Below the pieces are notes generated by a model. It worked only from the letters and a program-made list of their open reading frames with translations. It made no database searches and had not been told where the DNA came from. From an uncultured bacterium (GTDB lineage Bacteria; Verrucomicrobiota; Kiritimatiellia; RFP12; UBA1067), in contig CACYNF010000007.1 in assembly GCA_902775595.1 (NCBI GenBank), positions 1-47,519 of the forward strand: DNA of 47,519 bases, read 5' to 3'. Below, piece after piece: positions 1 to 8,335 of the stretch (position 1 is its first letter; the number at the start of each line of letters is the position of its first letter). The position numbers were made by a program, and so were the translations under genes.

Positions 1-41
1 GCTTCCGTCTTTTTCACTCGCCCTCGCGTTCGCTTCGGGTT

Positions 42-62
42 GGCTCGTGCACTGCACGAGCC
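42..62. repeat. 21-bp palindrome in the leading gap
   Basis: The first 215 bases hold no convincing gene. GGCTCGTGCA and TGCACGAGCC flank a single C, and the pairing extends one base further on each side (41-63). Outer arms CGCTT at 31-35 and AAGCG at 69-73 continue the symmetry after a five-base interruption. There is no T-run after it, so it is not an ordinary terminator for + strand transcription. It resembles the nested palindromes at the other end of the window. Confidence 0.6.
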
Positions 63-192
63 ACCGACAAGCGGCGGTTACGTCGCGTCGCATTGCGCCA
101 AAACACCCCCTCCGCTCCCGCGCGGCTAATCCGTCGCGATTTCGTCCGCACCGTGATCTCATTTCATCATTTCCTCGCTCTGCTGCGCACGA

Positions 193-206
193 ATTTTTGG
201 TAAACT
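193..206 (+). promoter_or_regulatory. Extended -10 promoter, near-leaderless
   Basis: ATTTTTGG followed by TAAACT at 201-206 is a degenerate copy of the T-run plus TGG plus -10 motif found across the window. Counting seven bases on from the -10 puts the transcription start near 213, three bases before the ATG at 216. No -35 element is evident. Confidence 0.5.
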
Positions 207-215
207 GTTCCTGAA

Positions 216-902
216 ATGAAAAAGCCGTTGCTAGTCAAAGCCGTTGGTTTGGGTTGTGTGACTGTTTTCTGTGTAGCTATTCTAATTATTGTCTTTGGCG
301 TTTCCATTTTGCCTTGCATTTTGCCTCACAATCCTATTTCACAGGAAGTAGGGAAGTGGAGGATGTTGTTATCTGTCCCTCGCCCGTTGAGCCGGCTCAT
401 GTGGGCAAATAATGGGGCTCGCGAATCAGGAAAGGAATGGATTGATCCGGCCTCCTGCTCTAATTCCACGCAGTTCGTGCAGATGTTGTGCGAGAAGTTT
501 AAAGACGATACGGGAGGGTACTCATGCGATTTTGGACCCTACGCTAATGTCTGGTGCGTCGCCGTGAATCCGCCTGAAGACGATTCTTTCCCTCTGATTT
601 TCACATGCAACATCGATCCGCGCGAACTCCTGTGTCCGCAGGATGAAGACCAGCCTTGGAAGCTGACTTGCCCGAAGACATGGGGCGGAACCTGCTTCAA
701 CTTCTGCGAAAATGCTGCGGTGATTGGCTGTGTTGGTGGCGCCCCGCATTTTCTGGAAGGCAAATATGCTCGGTCGAAGTTCATCTCTAGGGACGGCATC
801 CCCAAGCCTGGTCCCGACACCTACTTCCTGACCCCGACTGGCCGCGTTGACTTTGTTGAAAGGCAAGCACAGTCGGGGACAGGCACTGCGGAGCCGTTGT
901 AA
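216..902 (+). CDS. Cysteine-rich exported or membrane-anchored protein of unknown function
   Basis: I do not recognise this 228-residue protein. It starts with a short basic stretch (MKKPLLVK) and a long hydrophobic segment at about residues 9-36, so it is a signal-anchor or an uncleaved signal peptide with the rest outside the cytoplasm. The remaining part is unusually rich in cysteine and tryptophan, which suggests a disulfide-stabilised extracytoplasmic domain. A proline- and glycine-rich tail ends with FLTPTGRVDF and a Gly/Thr/Ser stretch. The ATG is chosen because the -10 element lies only 9 bases upstream, leaving no room for a Shine-Dalgarno site. Base composition is lower in GC than in its neighbours, especially the first half, which hints at recent acquisition. 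It stands alone, with repeat-filled gaps on both sides. Confidence 0.6.
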   Translation: MKKPLLVKAVGLGCVTVFCVAILIIVFGVSILPCILPHNPISQEVGKWRMLLSVPRPLSRLMWANNGARESGKEWIDPASCSNSTQFVQMLCEKFKDDTGGYSCDFGPYANVWCVAVNPPEDDSFPLIFTCNIDPRELLCPQDEDQPWKLTCPKTWGGTCFNFCENAAVIGCVGGAPHFLEGKYARSKFISRDGIPKPGPDTYFLTPTGRVDFVERQAQSGTGTAEPL

Positions 903-1353
903 AACACCTTTTGCGCGTTAGATGTCAGTTAGTATTTGTTGTAGTGGCTTGACGGGGTTTAACATGTGGTGAGGAAGCGGGGAGAGTGACCGAGCGCTGA
1001 GCGGAGTGACACGCGGGGATGCGGTTCGCGGATTGCGCCGACAGACGCGAGTGAGGCAAGGAGCCGGTATTCCGGCGACGCGGCATCACGACGCGGATGG
1101 CGAGCGAAAGGCGCGGGAGCATCGCCGTGTGGAACGGGGTAACCGCCGAACGAAGTGAGGGCCGAGCGTAGCGAGGGGATAGCCGAGGGCGAAGCCCGAG
1201 TGCCGAGCGAGGCCGAGGGCACTCCCCACGCGACGAACTCGACCAGAGGTGCCCCGACCGTGACCGCACGCTGGAAGGCAAACCAACACAGGGCATCGAC
1301 AAGTAGCCGAGCCCTCTAAGCTTTTGTGAACTTTGCGTTCTTTGCGGCTAAAA
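903..1353. repeat. Gap of degenerate GC-rich repeats, no gene seen
   Basis: This 451-base gap holds reading frames only because it is GC-rich; none has a start signal or a recognisable product. Much of it is made of variants of GAGCGNAGCGAGG and CCGAGGGC. Positions 1235-1294 match the far end of the window in inverted orientation (see the repeat entries). Positions 1323-1352 carry, on the minus strand, a short repeat of the form TTTTAGCCGCAAAGAACGCAAAG, related to elements before thiE and gmk. Confidence 0.6.
1235..1294 (-). repeat. Dispersed repeat copy 1 (uninterrupted)
   Basis: Read on the minus strand, this 60-base unit runs from GCCCTGTGTTGGTTTGCC through GTGCGGTCACGGTCGGGGC to ACCTCTGGTCGAGTTC. 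The same modules occur on the + strand at 47251-47292 and 47498-47516. The 19-base GTGCGGTCACGGTCGGGGC is identical in both places, and so is the 19-base GGCACCTCTGGTCGAGTTC. In this copy the modules are contiguous; in the other they are about 205 bases apart. Confidence 0.75.
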
Positions 1354-2484
1354 TCAGACCTTCTCCCAGCGGTTGCCGTTCTTGTTGGAGCGTAGCGCCG
1401 CCTCGACAAAGCGCATAGTCCGCACTCCTTCGTGCGCGCCCGGGAAGTCGTGCGGTTTGCGGTCCCTGACCGCGGCGCAGAACTCGCGGTAGATGTTCGC
1501 GAAGCCCTCGATGAAGCCCTCGTGGTGCCCAGCCGGTATGCGCGAGAGCGCCTTGCTCGCCGCCGAGAGATCGCCGATGTACGGGGCGTTCCTCTTGTAG
1601 ATGCGCTCGGGCGCGAAGGGGTACTTCACCGAGAGGTAGTTGTTCTCCTCCTGGTTCCAGTAGAGCGACGCCTTGTCGCCGTAGACCCTGAGCCGCACTC
1701 CGTTCTCCTCGCCGGTTGCGACCTTCGAGACGGTGAACATCGCCTTTGGCTGGGAAGACTTTGACCGCGCGCCAGAGCGAGTGAGCGAAGCGGAACGAAC
1801 GCCGGCGGGCGCACCCAGCCGCAGCAGCATCGACGCATCGTCGTCGAGGCGGTTTCCGGGCGCGAAGGACGAGAGGTCGGCGAGGACCTGGCGCACTTCA
1901 AGCCCCGTCACGTGCTCGATCAGGTGGAAGCCGTGGACGCCGATGTCCGCGACGACGCAGCTCGGTCCCGCCTTCTTCGGGTCCATCTTCCAGGCGTTGC
2001 GCTTGTCCAAGGGTTTCGAGAAGTCGATTTTCCTGAACGAGCCCTGGCTATACTCCAAGACGATCTTGTCGATTTTCCCGAGTTCGCCCCTCTTGATGAG
2101 GTCGCGCGCGAGCTTTACCATAGGGAAGCCCGAGTATGTGAAGGGAATGCCGAGGACGCGGCGCCTCCGCCGCGCGAGTCGCTCAAGCTCCGTCGCCTCG
2201 GCGAGCGTCATGGAGAGGGGCTTTTCGCAGAGGACGTCCATCCCCGCCTCGAGCGCGGCCTTGGTGATCTCGTAGTGCGAGCTGTTCGGCGTGCAGACGG
2301 CGAGGAAGTCGATCTTCCCCCTGCACCGGGCGATGAGGTCGCGCCAGTCGTCGGTGTGCGAGTAGCACCCGTCGACGAGATCCGCGAGGTCGTCCATCCT
2401 TATCGCCATGCGGTGAATCGGGCCTATGAACGACCCCTTTCCCCCGCCCACCATTGCGTATTTCAGGCGCTTTTCTTTGTCCAT
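1354..2484 (-). CDS. Gfo/Idh/MocA family NAD(P)-dependent oxidoreductase
   Basis: The 376-residue protein should oxidise or reduce a sugar, inositol or related polyol in the cytoplasm using NAD(P). The N-terminal Rossmann fold has the glycine-rich loop GGGKGSFIG (residues about 13-21). The family's catalytic-site motif EKP is at residues 87-89 within CEKPLSMTLAEA. A His-Glu pair near residues 338-340 and conserved GVHGFHLIEHVTGL follow in the C-terminal substrate domain. Compared with typical members, the segment between the first strands and TPNSSHY is about 25 residues short, with only YSHTDDWRDLIARC there, as if the region after strand two had been deleted in frame. The ATG follows a TATAAT by 7 bases, so the message should be leaderless. 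It is transcribed divergently from tig. The substrate cannot be told from sequence. Confidence 0.9.
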   Translation of the reverse strand: MDKEKRLKYAMVGGGKGSFIGPIHRMAIRMDDLADLVDGCYSHTDDWRDLIARCRGKIDFLAVCTPNSSHYEITKAALEAGMDVLCEKPLSMTLAEATELERLARRRRRVLGIPFTYSGFPMVKLARDLIKRGELGKIDKIVLEYSQGSFRKIDFSKPLDKRNAWKMDPKKAGPSCVVADIGVHGFHLIEHVTGLEVRQVLADLSSFAPGNRLDDDASMLLRLGAPAGVRSASLTRSGARSKSSQPKAMFTVSKVATGEENGVRLRVYGDKASLYWNQEENNYLSVKYPFAPERIYKRNAPYIGDLSAASKALSRIPAGHHEGFIEGFANIYREFCAAVRDRKPHDFPGAHEGVRTMRFVEAALRSNKNGNRWEKV

Positions 2485-2491
2485 GGAAGCG

Positions 2492-2500
2492 ATTATATCA
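2492..2500 (-). promoter_or_regulatory. Extended -10 promoter (TGATATAAT), leaderless
   Basis: On the minus strand TGATATAAT is preceded by a run of seven A residues. The predicted start point is one base before the ATG of the oxidoreductase at 2484, so there is no space for a ribosome-binding site. Confidence 0.65.
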
Positions 2501-2527
2501 TTTTTTTCACATTTCGGCGGGAAAATA

Positions 2528-2564
2528 TGATAAAATATTACTTCATTTTACCACTAGGAGGGAG
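2528..2564 (+). promoter_or_regulatory. tig promoter and Shine-Dalgarno site
   Basis: TGATAAAAT at 2528-2536 is an extended -10. The predicted transcript starts near 2543 and has a leader of about 35 bases that contains AGGAGGGAG at 2556-2564. The tig ATG at 2578 is 13 bases further on. This promoter is back to back with that of the minus-strand oxidoreductase, about 27 bases apart. Confidence 0.65.
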
Positions 2565-2577
2565 ATAGACTGTACAT

Positions 2578-3762
2578 ATGAAGACGAGCACGAAGAACGA
2601 ATACAAGTGCCAGGTGGAGCTTAAGGTCGAGCTGAACGCCGATGAAATGAAGGAGATCGTGAAGGACGTCGAAAGGGCGTTCGTGCGCGAGGCGCGGCTC
2701 CCCGGCTTCCGCCCGGGCAAGGTCCCGATCGAAATCATCCGCAAGCAGTTCGCCGACGGCCTCAAGCAGGAGACCGAGCACACGATGATCCGCAAGCACT
2801 ACCAGGACGCCGTCAAGGCCGAGAAGCTCGACGAGATCACGCTTGCCGATGTAAAGGACATATCGTTCACTGCCGACGGCGGCGTGTTCACGGCCGTTGT
2901 CGAGATAAAGCCGAAGTTCAAGGTTCCGACATACAAGGGGCTAAAAATTGCCGACAAGGACACGACGGTCTCGGACGAGGCCGTAAAGGAGCAGCTCGAG
3001 CGCCTGCGCGCCGCGTACGCGAAGTACGAGGACGCAAAGGAGGGCGATACGGTCGCCGACGGCGATTTCGTCCAGATCGACTACACCGGCACGGTCGACA
3101 AGAAGCCGATTCTCGAGATCGCGCCAGACGCCAAGGTCGTCGCGTCCGGCAAGGGCTTCTGGACCCAGGTCGAGGAAGGCCGATTCCTCCCCGAGATCCT
3201 CGACGCCGTCAAGGGCATGAAGCTCGGCGAGACGAAGGAGGACGTTAAGGCGAAGTTCGCGAAGGAAGGCGCCCCCGAGGGGCTCGCCGGCAAGAAGGCC
3301 GTCTACACCGTGACGCTCAAGTCGTTCCGCCGCCGCGTCCTCCCCACCGACGCCGAGTTCGCCGAGAAGGCGAAGGCCGAGTCCGTCGAGAAGCTTTCCG
3401 CGACCATCCGCGAGACGCTCGAGAAGCAGGCCGTCGAGGCGGAGGCCGCGCGCCGCGAGAACGAGGCCGTCGAGCTCCTTCTCAAGAAGGCCGATTTCGA
3501 TGTGCCGCAGAGCCAGGTCCGCCGCGCGATGGACGGCTACCTCCAGGAGCTCGCGCAGCGCGCGCAGTACTCCGGGCTCGACGCATCCTACTTCGAGAAG
3601 AACCGCGACAAGATCCTCAAGGACGCCGAGGAGGCCGCCACGAAGCAGGTCCGCCTCTGGTACGTGCTTGAAGCCATCGCCAAGGCCGAGAACATCGAGG
3701 CGAAGGACGAGGAGCGCGGCAAGAAGGTCATCGACTTCGTCCTCGCGAACGCGAAGAAGTGA
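2578..3762 (+). CDS. tig: Trigger factor, ribosome-associated chaperone
   Basis: The 394-residue protein binds the ribosome near the exit tunnel and shields nascent chains. The ribosome-docking signature GFRPGKVP lies at residues 41-48 of the N-terminal domain. It is followed by an FKBP-type peptidyl-prolyl isomerase domain beginning near residue 158 ([13 protein letters not shown]). A long helical C-terminal arm follows, rich in Glu, Lys and Ala, with [18 protein letters not shown] typical of the family. It is somewhat shorter than the usual 430-450 residues, mainly in the C-terminal arm. The start is set by a strong Shine-Dalgarno site. The clpP and clpX genes follow directly, the order also seen in E. 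coli, giving one protein-quality-control operon. Confidence 0.96.
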   Translation: MKTSTKNEYKCQVELKVELNADEMKEIVKDVERAFVREARLPGFRPGKVPIEIIRKQFADGLKQETEHTMIRKHYQDAVKAEKLDEITLADVKDISFTADGGVFTAVVEIKPKFKVPTYKGLKIADKDTTVSDEAVKEQLERLRAAYAKYEDAKEGDTVADGDFVQIDYTGTVDKKPILEIAPDAKVVASGKGFWTQVEEGRFLPEILDAVKGMKLGETKEDVKAKFAKEGAPEGLAGKKAVYTVTLKSFRRRVLPTDAEFAEKAKAESVEKLSATIRETLEKQAVEAEAARRENEAVELLLKKADFDVPQSQVRRAMDGYLQELAQRAQYSGLDASYFEKNRDKILKDAEEAATKQVRLWYVLEAIAKAENIEAKDEERGKKVIDFVLANAKK

Positions 3763-3767
3763 GCTCC

Positions 3768-4349
3768 ATGAAATCATACATGATTCCCTACGTCGTCGAG
3801 CAGACGGGCAAGGGCGAGCGGACGTACGACATCTACTCGCGCCTCCTCCTCGACAGGATCGTGTTCATCTCGGGCGAGGTGAACGACGAGATGGCCAACG
3901 CCGTCTGCGCGCAGCTCCTCTTCCTGCAGTCGCAGGATCCGAAGAAGGAGATTTCGGTCTACATCAACTCCCCGGGCGGCAGCGTCACGGCGGGGCTCGC
4001 GATTTACGACACGATGCAGTTCGTGAAGTGCCCGGTCGCGACCTACTGCATCGGCCAGGCCGCGTCGATGGGCGCGGTTCTGCTGACCGCCGGCGAGAAG
4101 GGGCGCCGTTTCGCGCTCCCGAACTCGCGCATAATGATCCACCAGCCCTGGGGCGGAGCCGAGGGCAAGGCCAGCGACATCGAGATCACGGCGAAGGAGA
4201 TACTTCGCCTCAAGGAGATCCTGAACGGAATCCTCGCGAAGCACTCCGGCAAGAAGATGGCCGACGTCGTGAAGGACACGGACCGCGACCACTTCATGTC
4301 GGCCGCAGAGGCCGTCGAGTGGGGTCTTGTCGACAAGGTCGTGGAATGA
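3768..4349 (+). CDS. clpP: ATP-dependent Clp protease proteolytic subunit
   Basis: ClpP forms the double-heptamer serine peptidase chamber that degrades proteins unfolded by ClpX or ClpA. With the ATG at 3768 it has 193 residues, the normal length. The catalytic triad is visible: Ser100 in GQAASMGAV, His125 in MIHQPWGG, and the Asp in DTDRDHF near residue 174. A GTG at 3759 overlapping the tig stop codon would add three residues. The ATG is preferred because [18 protein letters not shown] matches the family N terminus, and the ATG at 3780 remains possible. It lies 5 bases after tig, and its stop overlaps the clpX start (ATGA), so the two should be translationally coupled. Confidence 0.96.
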   Translation: MKSYMIPYVVEQTGKGERTYDIYSRLLLDRIVFISGEVNDEMANAVCAQLLFLQSQDPKKEISVYINSPGGSVTAGLAIYDTMQFVKCPVATYCIGQAASMGAVLLTAGEKGRRFALPNSRIMIHQPWGGAEGKASDIEITAKEILRLKEILNGILAKHSGKKMADVVKDTDRDHFMSAAEAVEWGLVDKVVE

Positions 4350-5560
4350 AAGAGCTGACCTGTTCCTTCTGCGGAAGAAGCTCCAAGGAGGTCGGGATGA
4401 TCCCTGGCCCCGAGGCGAACATCTGCGTCGACTGCGTGCGCCACGCCAACGAAATGGTGACGCGCCACGAAAAGAGCGCGAAGGACGTCCCGCCTCTTCC
4501 GCCAACGCCGACGCCGAGGGAGATCAAGTCGTTTCTCGACCAGTACGTCATCGGGCACGACGAGGTGAAGAAGGTCCTCGCCGTCGCGGTGCACAACCAC
4601 TACCGCCGCCTTGAGGCCGCCGAGTCCGGGAAGAAGGACGACGGCGTGGAAATCGAGAAGTCGAACATCCTCCTCATCGGGCCGACCGGAACGGGCAAGA
4701 CGCTTCTCGCGCGCACCCTCGCCAAGATGCTCGGCGTTCCGTTTGCCATCGGCGACGCGACCGTGCTCACGCAGGCGGGCTACGTTGGCGAAGACGTCGA
4801 GAATCTCGTGCGTTACCTTCTACAGAACGCAGACGGCAACGTCGAGCTTGCGAAGCGCGGCATAATCTACGTCGACGAAATAGACAAGATCGCGTCGAAG
4901 ACCGACAATGTCTCCATCACCCGCGACGTCTCGGGCGAGGGCGTGCAGCAGGCGCTTCTCAAGATCCTCGAAGGCACGATCTGCCGCATTCCTCCGAAGG
5001 GCGGCCGCAAGCACCCCGACCAGGAGTACATCGAGGTCGACACCTCCAACATCCTCTTCATCTGCGGCGGCGCTTTCGTCGGCCTGGACAAGATAGTCGG
5101 CGAGCGCACCGGAAAGCGCGCGATAGGGTTTGGCGCGAGCGTGGCGGACGGGAAAGACGGAACGGACGGGGCTTCAGGCAGCCCCGCACCCCAGCCCATG
5201 GATGTCAGACCTGAAGATTTGGTCAAGTTCGGGCTGATCCCCGAATTCACCGGCCGTCTTCCCGTCATCACCACGATGAAGGAGCTTTCCGAAGACGATC
5301 TCGTTCGCGTCCTCACCGAGCCGAAGAACTCGCTCGTCAAGCAGTACCAGAAGCTTCTTTCGATGGACGGCGTTTCGCTCTCGTTTGAAGCTGACGCCCT
5401 CAAGTCCCTTGCGAAGACTGCGCTTGAGCGCAAGACGGGCGCGCGCGGCCTAAGGGCAGAGATGGAGCGTCTCATGACCGACGTCATGTACGAAGCACCG
5501 GGCAATGCGAAGATGAAGAAAGTCGTCGTGACGAAGAAAATGGTCGAGGAGAGGAATTAG
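4346..5560 (+). CDS. clpX: ATP-dependent Clp protease ATPase subunit ClpX
   Basis: ClpX is the hexameric AAA+ unfoldase that feeds substrates into ClpP. The 404-residue protein opens with the zinc-binding domain (CSFC near residues 5-8, CVDC near 30-33). The AAA+ module has Walker A GPTGTGKT and Walker [11 protein letters not shown], the pore loop GYVGED, and sensor motifs including the conserved [15 protein letters not shown] 20-odd residue Gly/Asp/Ser/Pro-rich insert ([20 protein letters not shown]) sits after IGFGA, where most ClpX proteins have a short linker; it may alter adaptor binding, which is inference. The ATG overlaps the clpP stop codon by ATGA. Confidence 0.96.
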   Translation: MKELTCSFCGRSSKEVGMIPGPEANICVDCVRHANEMVTRHEKSAKDVPPLPPTPTPREIKSFLDQYVIGHDEVKKVLAVAVHNHYRRLEAAESGKKDDGVEIEKSNILLIGPTGTGKTLLARTLAKMLGVPFAIGDATVLTQAGYVGEDVENLVRYLLQNADGNVELAKRGIIYVDEIDKIASKTDNVSITRDVSGEGVQQALLKILEGTICRIPPKGGRKHPDQEYIEVDTSNILFICGGAFVGLDKIVGERTGKRAIGFGASVADGKDGTDGASGSPAPQPMDVRPEDLVKFGLIPEFTGRLPVITTMKELSEDDLVRVLTEPKNSLVKQYQKLLSMDGVSLSFEADALKSLAKTALERKTGARGLRAEMERLMTDVMYEAPGNAKMKKVVVTKKMVEERN

Positions 5561-5561
5561 G

Positions 5562-5580
5562 GGTCAGGAGTCAGGGGTTA
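5562..5580 (+). repeat. Short dispersed repeat in the clpX-panD junction
   Basis: GGGTCAGGAGTCAGGGGTT is a direct repeat of GTCAGG units. It ends 7 bases before the panD start codon and provides the only Shine-Dalgarno-like purines there (AGGAG, AGGGG). Confidence 0.5.
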
Positions 5581-5587
5581 GTGATAG

Positions 5588-5923
5588 ATGTTACTTGAGA
5601 TACTAAAAGCGAAGTTGCACAGGATCCGCGTAACCGAGGCGTGCCTCGATTACGAGGGCTCGCTTACGCTCGACCCGGACGACATGGAAGCGGTCGGGAT
5701 CGTCCCCTACGAGAAGATTCTTGTCGCCGACGTCGAAAACGGAAAACGCTTCGAGACGTACGCCATAGCCGGGAGGCGCGGCAGCCATGTCTGCTGCCTA
5801 AACGGGGCCGCGGCGCACAAGGGGAAGGTCGGCGACCGGCTCATCGTAATGGCCTTCGCCCAGATGACGCCGGAGGAGGCCTCAGACTGGTCGCCGAGGG
5901 TGAAGTATTTTAGAGGAAGTTGA
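5588..5923 (+). CDS. panD: Aspartate 1-decarboxylase (pyruvoyl enzyme)
   Basis: PanD makes beta-alanine from L-aspartate for pantothenate and coenzyme A. The 111-residue proenzyme has normal length and strong family motifs: LLEILKAKLHRIRVT at the start, Gly24-Ser25 in YEGSLTLD where self-cleavage creates the pyruvoyl group, Tyr58-type active-site FETYAIAG, and CCLNGAAAHKGKVGD. The later steps of the same pathway are represented by coaC at 12417. It lies 27 bases after clpX and 25 bases before the antiporter gene, so it is probably in a run of cotranscribed genes. The start is the only ATG that gives the complete N terminus. Confidence 0.94.
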   Translation: MLLEILKAKLHRIRVTEACLDYEGSLTLDPDDMEAVGIVPYEKILVADVENGKRFETYAIAGRRGSHVCCLNGAAAHKGKVGDRLIVMAFAQMTPEEASDWSPRVKYFRGS

Positions 5924-5948
5924 AGAGTTGAAAGGACGACAGAAAGTA

Positions 5949-8273
5949 ATGAAGAAGGCGTGGTTGATCATTGCAGGCGTACTCTTTGCGACTTGTGCGT
6001 TCGCGGGCGAGGCTCTCCCCGCGTCGGCGGCCGACTGGCCGACGAAGCTCGGCATGACGCCGAAGATGCTTTTCCTCGTCCTCCAGATAGGCATCATCAT
6101 CTTCGCCGCTAAGATCGGCGGGTCGCTGGCGACAGCGCTTAAGCTTCCAAGCGTTCTTGGCGAACTTGGCGCCGGCATACTTATCGGTCCGTGGGCGCTC
6201 GGCGGCTTCCCGATTCCCGGTTTCGACGGCATGTTCCAATACGGCATCTTCTACGGCAAGGCCCTGCGCGCCCAGGCCGCCGCGGGCGGGAATCCCTTCG
6301 CCGCGACGCCGGAGCTCTACGGTATCTGCACCATCGCGTCTGTCGTTTTGCTGTTCCTCTCAGGGCTTGAGACGAACCTCAAGATGTTCCTCAAGTACGC
6401 GTTCGCGGGTTCGCTCGTCGGAGTGGGCGGCGTAATCTTCTCCTTCGTGTTCGGCGACCTGTGCGCGGTCTACGCGACGACTCTCCTCCCCGACGTGCTG
6501 GGCGGCATCGAGTGCCTTGCCGAGCTCGGCGAGCTCGTGAGGCGCGGCGAGCTCGTGAAGGCGATCCTCTCGCCTGCCGCGATGTTCATGGGAATCATGT
6601 CGACCGCGACTTCGGTCGGCATCACCGCGCGCATCCTCTCCGAGAAAAAGAAGATGGACTCCGAGGAGGGCGTCACGATCATGGCCGGCGCGGTCATCGA
6701 CGACGTCCTGGGCATTATCGTGCTCGCGATAGGCATGGGCATCATCGCCTCCCAGAAGCCGAACCCCGAGACGGGCGCGGTCGCCCCGCTCTCGTGGCTC
6801 TCCATCGGCGCGACGGCCCTGAAGGCGTTCGGCGTCTGGCTCGTCGGAACCGCCGTGGGCGTTGCCCTCGCGCGGCGCATCTCGTGGCTCCTCAAGCTCT
6901 TCAGGGCCCCCGGCGCGATCGCGACGCTGGCGTTCGGACTCGCCCTCGTCATCGCCGGCGCGTTCGAGGCGCTGGGCCTCACGCTCATCATCGGCGCGTA
7001 CGTGATGGGCCTCGCGCTCTCCCGCACCGACATCAAGCACCTCGTGCAGGAGAACCTCGCGACTCTCTACACGTTCCTCGTGCCGATCTTCTTCTGCGTG
7101 ATGGGCATGATGGTCGACGTCTCGGCGCTCTGTTCGAAGCCCGTCCTGATCTTCGGCGGAATCTACACCGCGCTCGCCGTCCTCGCGAAGGTGCTCGGCT
7201 GCGCGATCCCCTCGCTCTTCTGCGGCTTCAACGTCCTCGGCGCCTTGCGCGTCGGCGCGGGGATGATCCCGCGCGGCGAGGTCGCGCTCATCATCGCCGG
7301 CATCGGCCTTTCGCAGGGCTACCTCACCCAGGAGGTCTTCGGCATCGGCATCCTCATGACGCTCGTCACGACGGTCGTCGCGCCGCCTGCGCTCGTCGGG
7401 CTCTTCCACCCGAAGGCTAAGGGCGTGCGCCACCCGAAGGCCGACGCCGACGGCGGCCGCGAAGTCGTCTTCGAGCTCGAGACGCGCGAAGTCGCCGAGC
7501 TCGTCGTCAACCGACTTGTCGAGGAGTTCCGCAAGGAGGGCTTTTTCGTCACGCTACTCTCGCAGGCCGACCACATCTGGGAGATCGCGATGGACGACAT
7601 CGACATGTCGATCCGTCGCATCGGCAAGAAGATTCGCTTCACCTGCACGAAGGCCGAGGAGACGATGGTCATGACGGCGTGGATGGAAGTCGCTTCGCAG
7701 ATGAACGACCTCGCGCGCGCGATCGCCAAGCCCATCCGCAAGGAGGACCTTGGCAAGATGATTGCGAAGAGTGAGCCGGCGAAGCGCGGCCACGAAGGCG
7801 TCGGCCGCTATCTCCAGGGCTTCGTCATGCTGCCGAAGTTCCGCGCCGCGTCGAAGAAGGAGGCGATCCAGAAGATGGTAGCCGAGATCGCGGCCGCATG
7901 CCCGAACCACGTGAAGAACACGGCCGAGGCGGTGGAGGCCGTCCTGAAGCGCGAGGAGTCGATGTCCACGGGCCTCGACCACGGCATTGCGGTTCCCCAC
8001 GGCCGTTGCCCGAGCGTCCACGGCATAGCGGGCGCCGTCGCGATAGTCGACAACATGGGAACGGCCAACGGCTGCATACCGGACTACGAGACGATCGACA
8101 ACTCGCCGCTCAGGATAATCGTGCTGACGCTCGCGAACGACGAGGCCCAGTCGCCGTATCTCAAGTTGATGAGCTACATCTCGCGCGCTCTCCGCGCCGA
8201 CAACGGCTACGCTCGCCTCGCCGAGTGCCGGACGCCGGACGAGATGCGCCGGTTCTTCAGGAACATCAAGTAG
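5949..8273 (+). CDS. CPA2-type cation/proton antiporter fused to a PTS EIIA domain
   Basis: The 774-residue protein has a cleavable-looking signal peptide (residues 1-19, ending TCAFAG) followed by about twelve membrane segments of the Na+/H+ exchanger family (roughly residues 35-490), with SVLGELGAGILIGP and GAVIDDVLGIIVLA as hallmark motifs. A soluble linker of about 130 residues leads to a C-terminal domain (residues about 620-774) that matches phosphotransferase-system EIIA of the fructose/mannitol type. It has HGIAVPHGRCP with the phosphorylatable histidine at His684. The arrangement suggests cation transport controlled by phosphorylation from the PTS chain or by carbon status; the control is inference. 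A TTG at 5928 would extend the ORF, but the ATG begins the signal peptide. AAAGGA at 5930-5935 is a possible ribosome site within a short repeat. Confidence 0.88.
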   Translation: MKKAWLIIAGVLFATCAFAGEALPASAADWPTKLGMTPKMLFLVLQIGIIIFAAKIGGSLATALKLPSVLGELGAGILIGPWALGGFPIPGFDGMFQYGIFYGKALRAQAAAGGNPFAATPELYGICTIASVVLLFLSGLETNLKMFLKYAFAGSLVGVGGVIFSFVFGDLCAVYATTLLPDVLGGIECLAELGELVRRGELVKAILSPAAMFMGIMSTATSVGITARILSEKKKMDSEEGVTIMAGAVIDDVLGIIVLAIGMGIIASQKPNPETGAVAPLSWLSIGATALKAFGVWLVGTAVGVALARRISWLLKLFRAPGAIATLAFGLALVIAGAFEALGLTLIIGAYVMGLALSRTDIKHLVQENLATLYTFLVPIFFCVMGMMVDVSALCSKPVLIFGGIYTALAVLAKVLGCAIPSLFCGFNVLGALRVGAGMIPRGEVALIIAGIGLSQGYLTQEVFGIGILMTLVTTVVAPPALVGLFHPKAKGVRHPKADADGGREVVFELETREVAELVVNRLVEEFRKEGFFVTLLSQADHIWEIAMDDIDMSIRRIGKKIRFTCTKAEETMVMTAWMEVASQMNDLARAIAKPIRKEDLGKMIAKSEPAKRGHEGVGRYLQGFVMLPKFRAASKKEAIQKMVAEIAAACPNHVKNTAEAVEAVLKREESMSTGLDHGIAVPHGRCPSVHGIAGAVAIVDNMGTANGCIPDYETIDNSPLRIIVLTLANDEAQSPYLKLMSYISRALRADNGYARLAECRTPDEMRRFFRNIK

Positions 8274-8294
8274 GCGCTCCGCGTTCGCGCTCGC

Positions 8295-8323
8295 TTGCAA
8301 CATTGGCTCGTTTTTGGTAAAAT
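8295..8323 (+). promoter_or_regulatory. Promoter with -35 (TTGCAA) and extended -10 (TGGTAAAAT)
   Basis: TTGCAA at 8295-8300 and TAAAAT at 8318-8323 are 17 bases apart, and a T-run precedes TGG. The predicted start near 8330 leaves a leader of about 6 bases before the ATG at 8336. Confidence 0.65.
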
Positions 8324-8335
8324 CACCGCACTTAA

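Noticed and set aside
925-1409. Minus-strand frames in the gap after the first gene
   Set aside because: The sequence is made of degenerate repeats, the frames overlap each other, and their products are Arg/Ser/Pro-rich with no motif.
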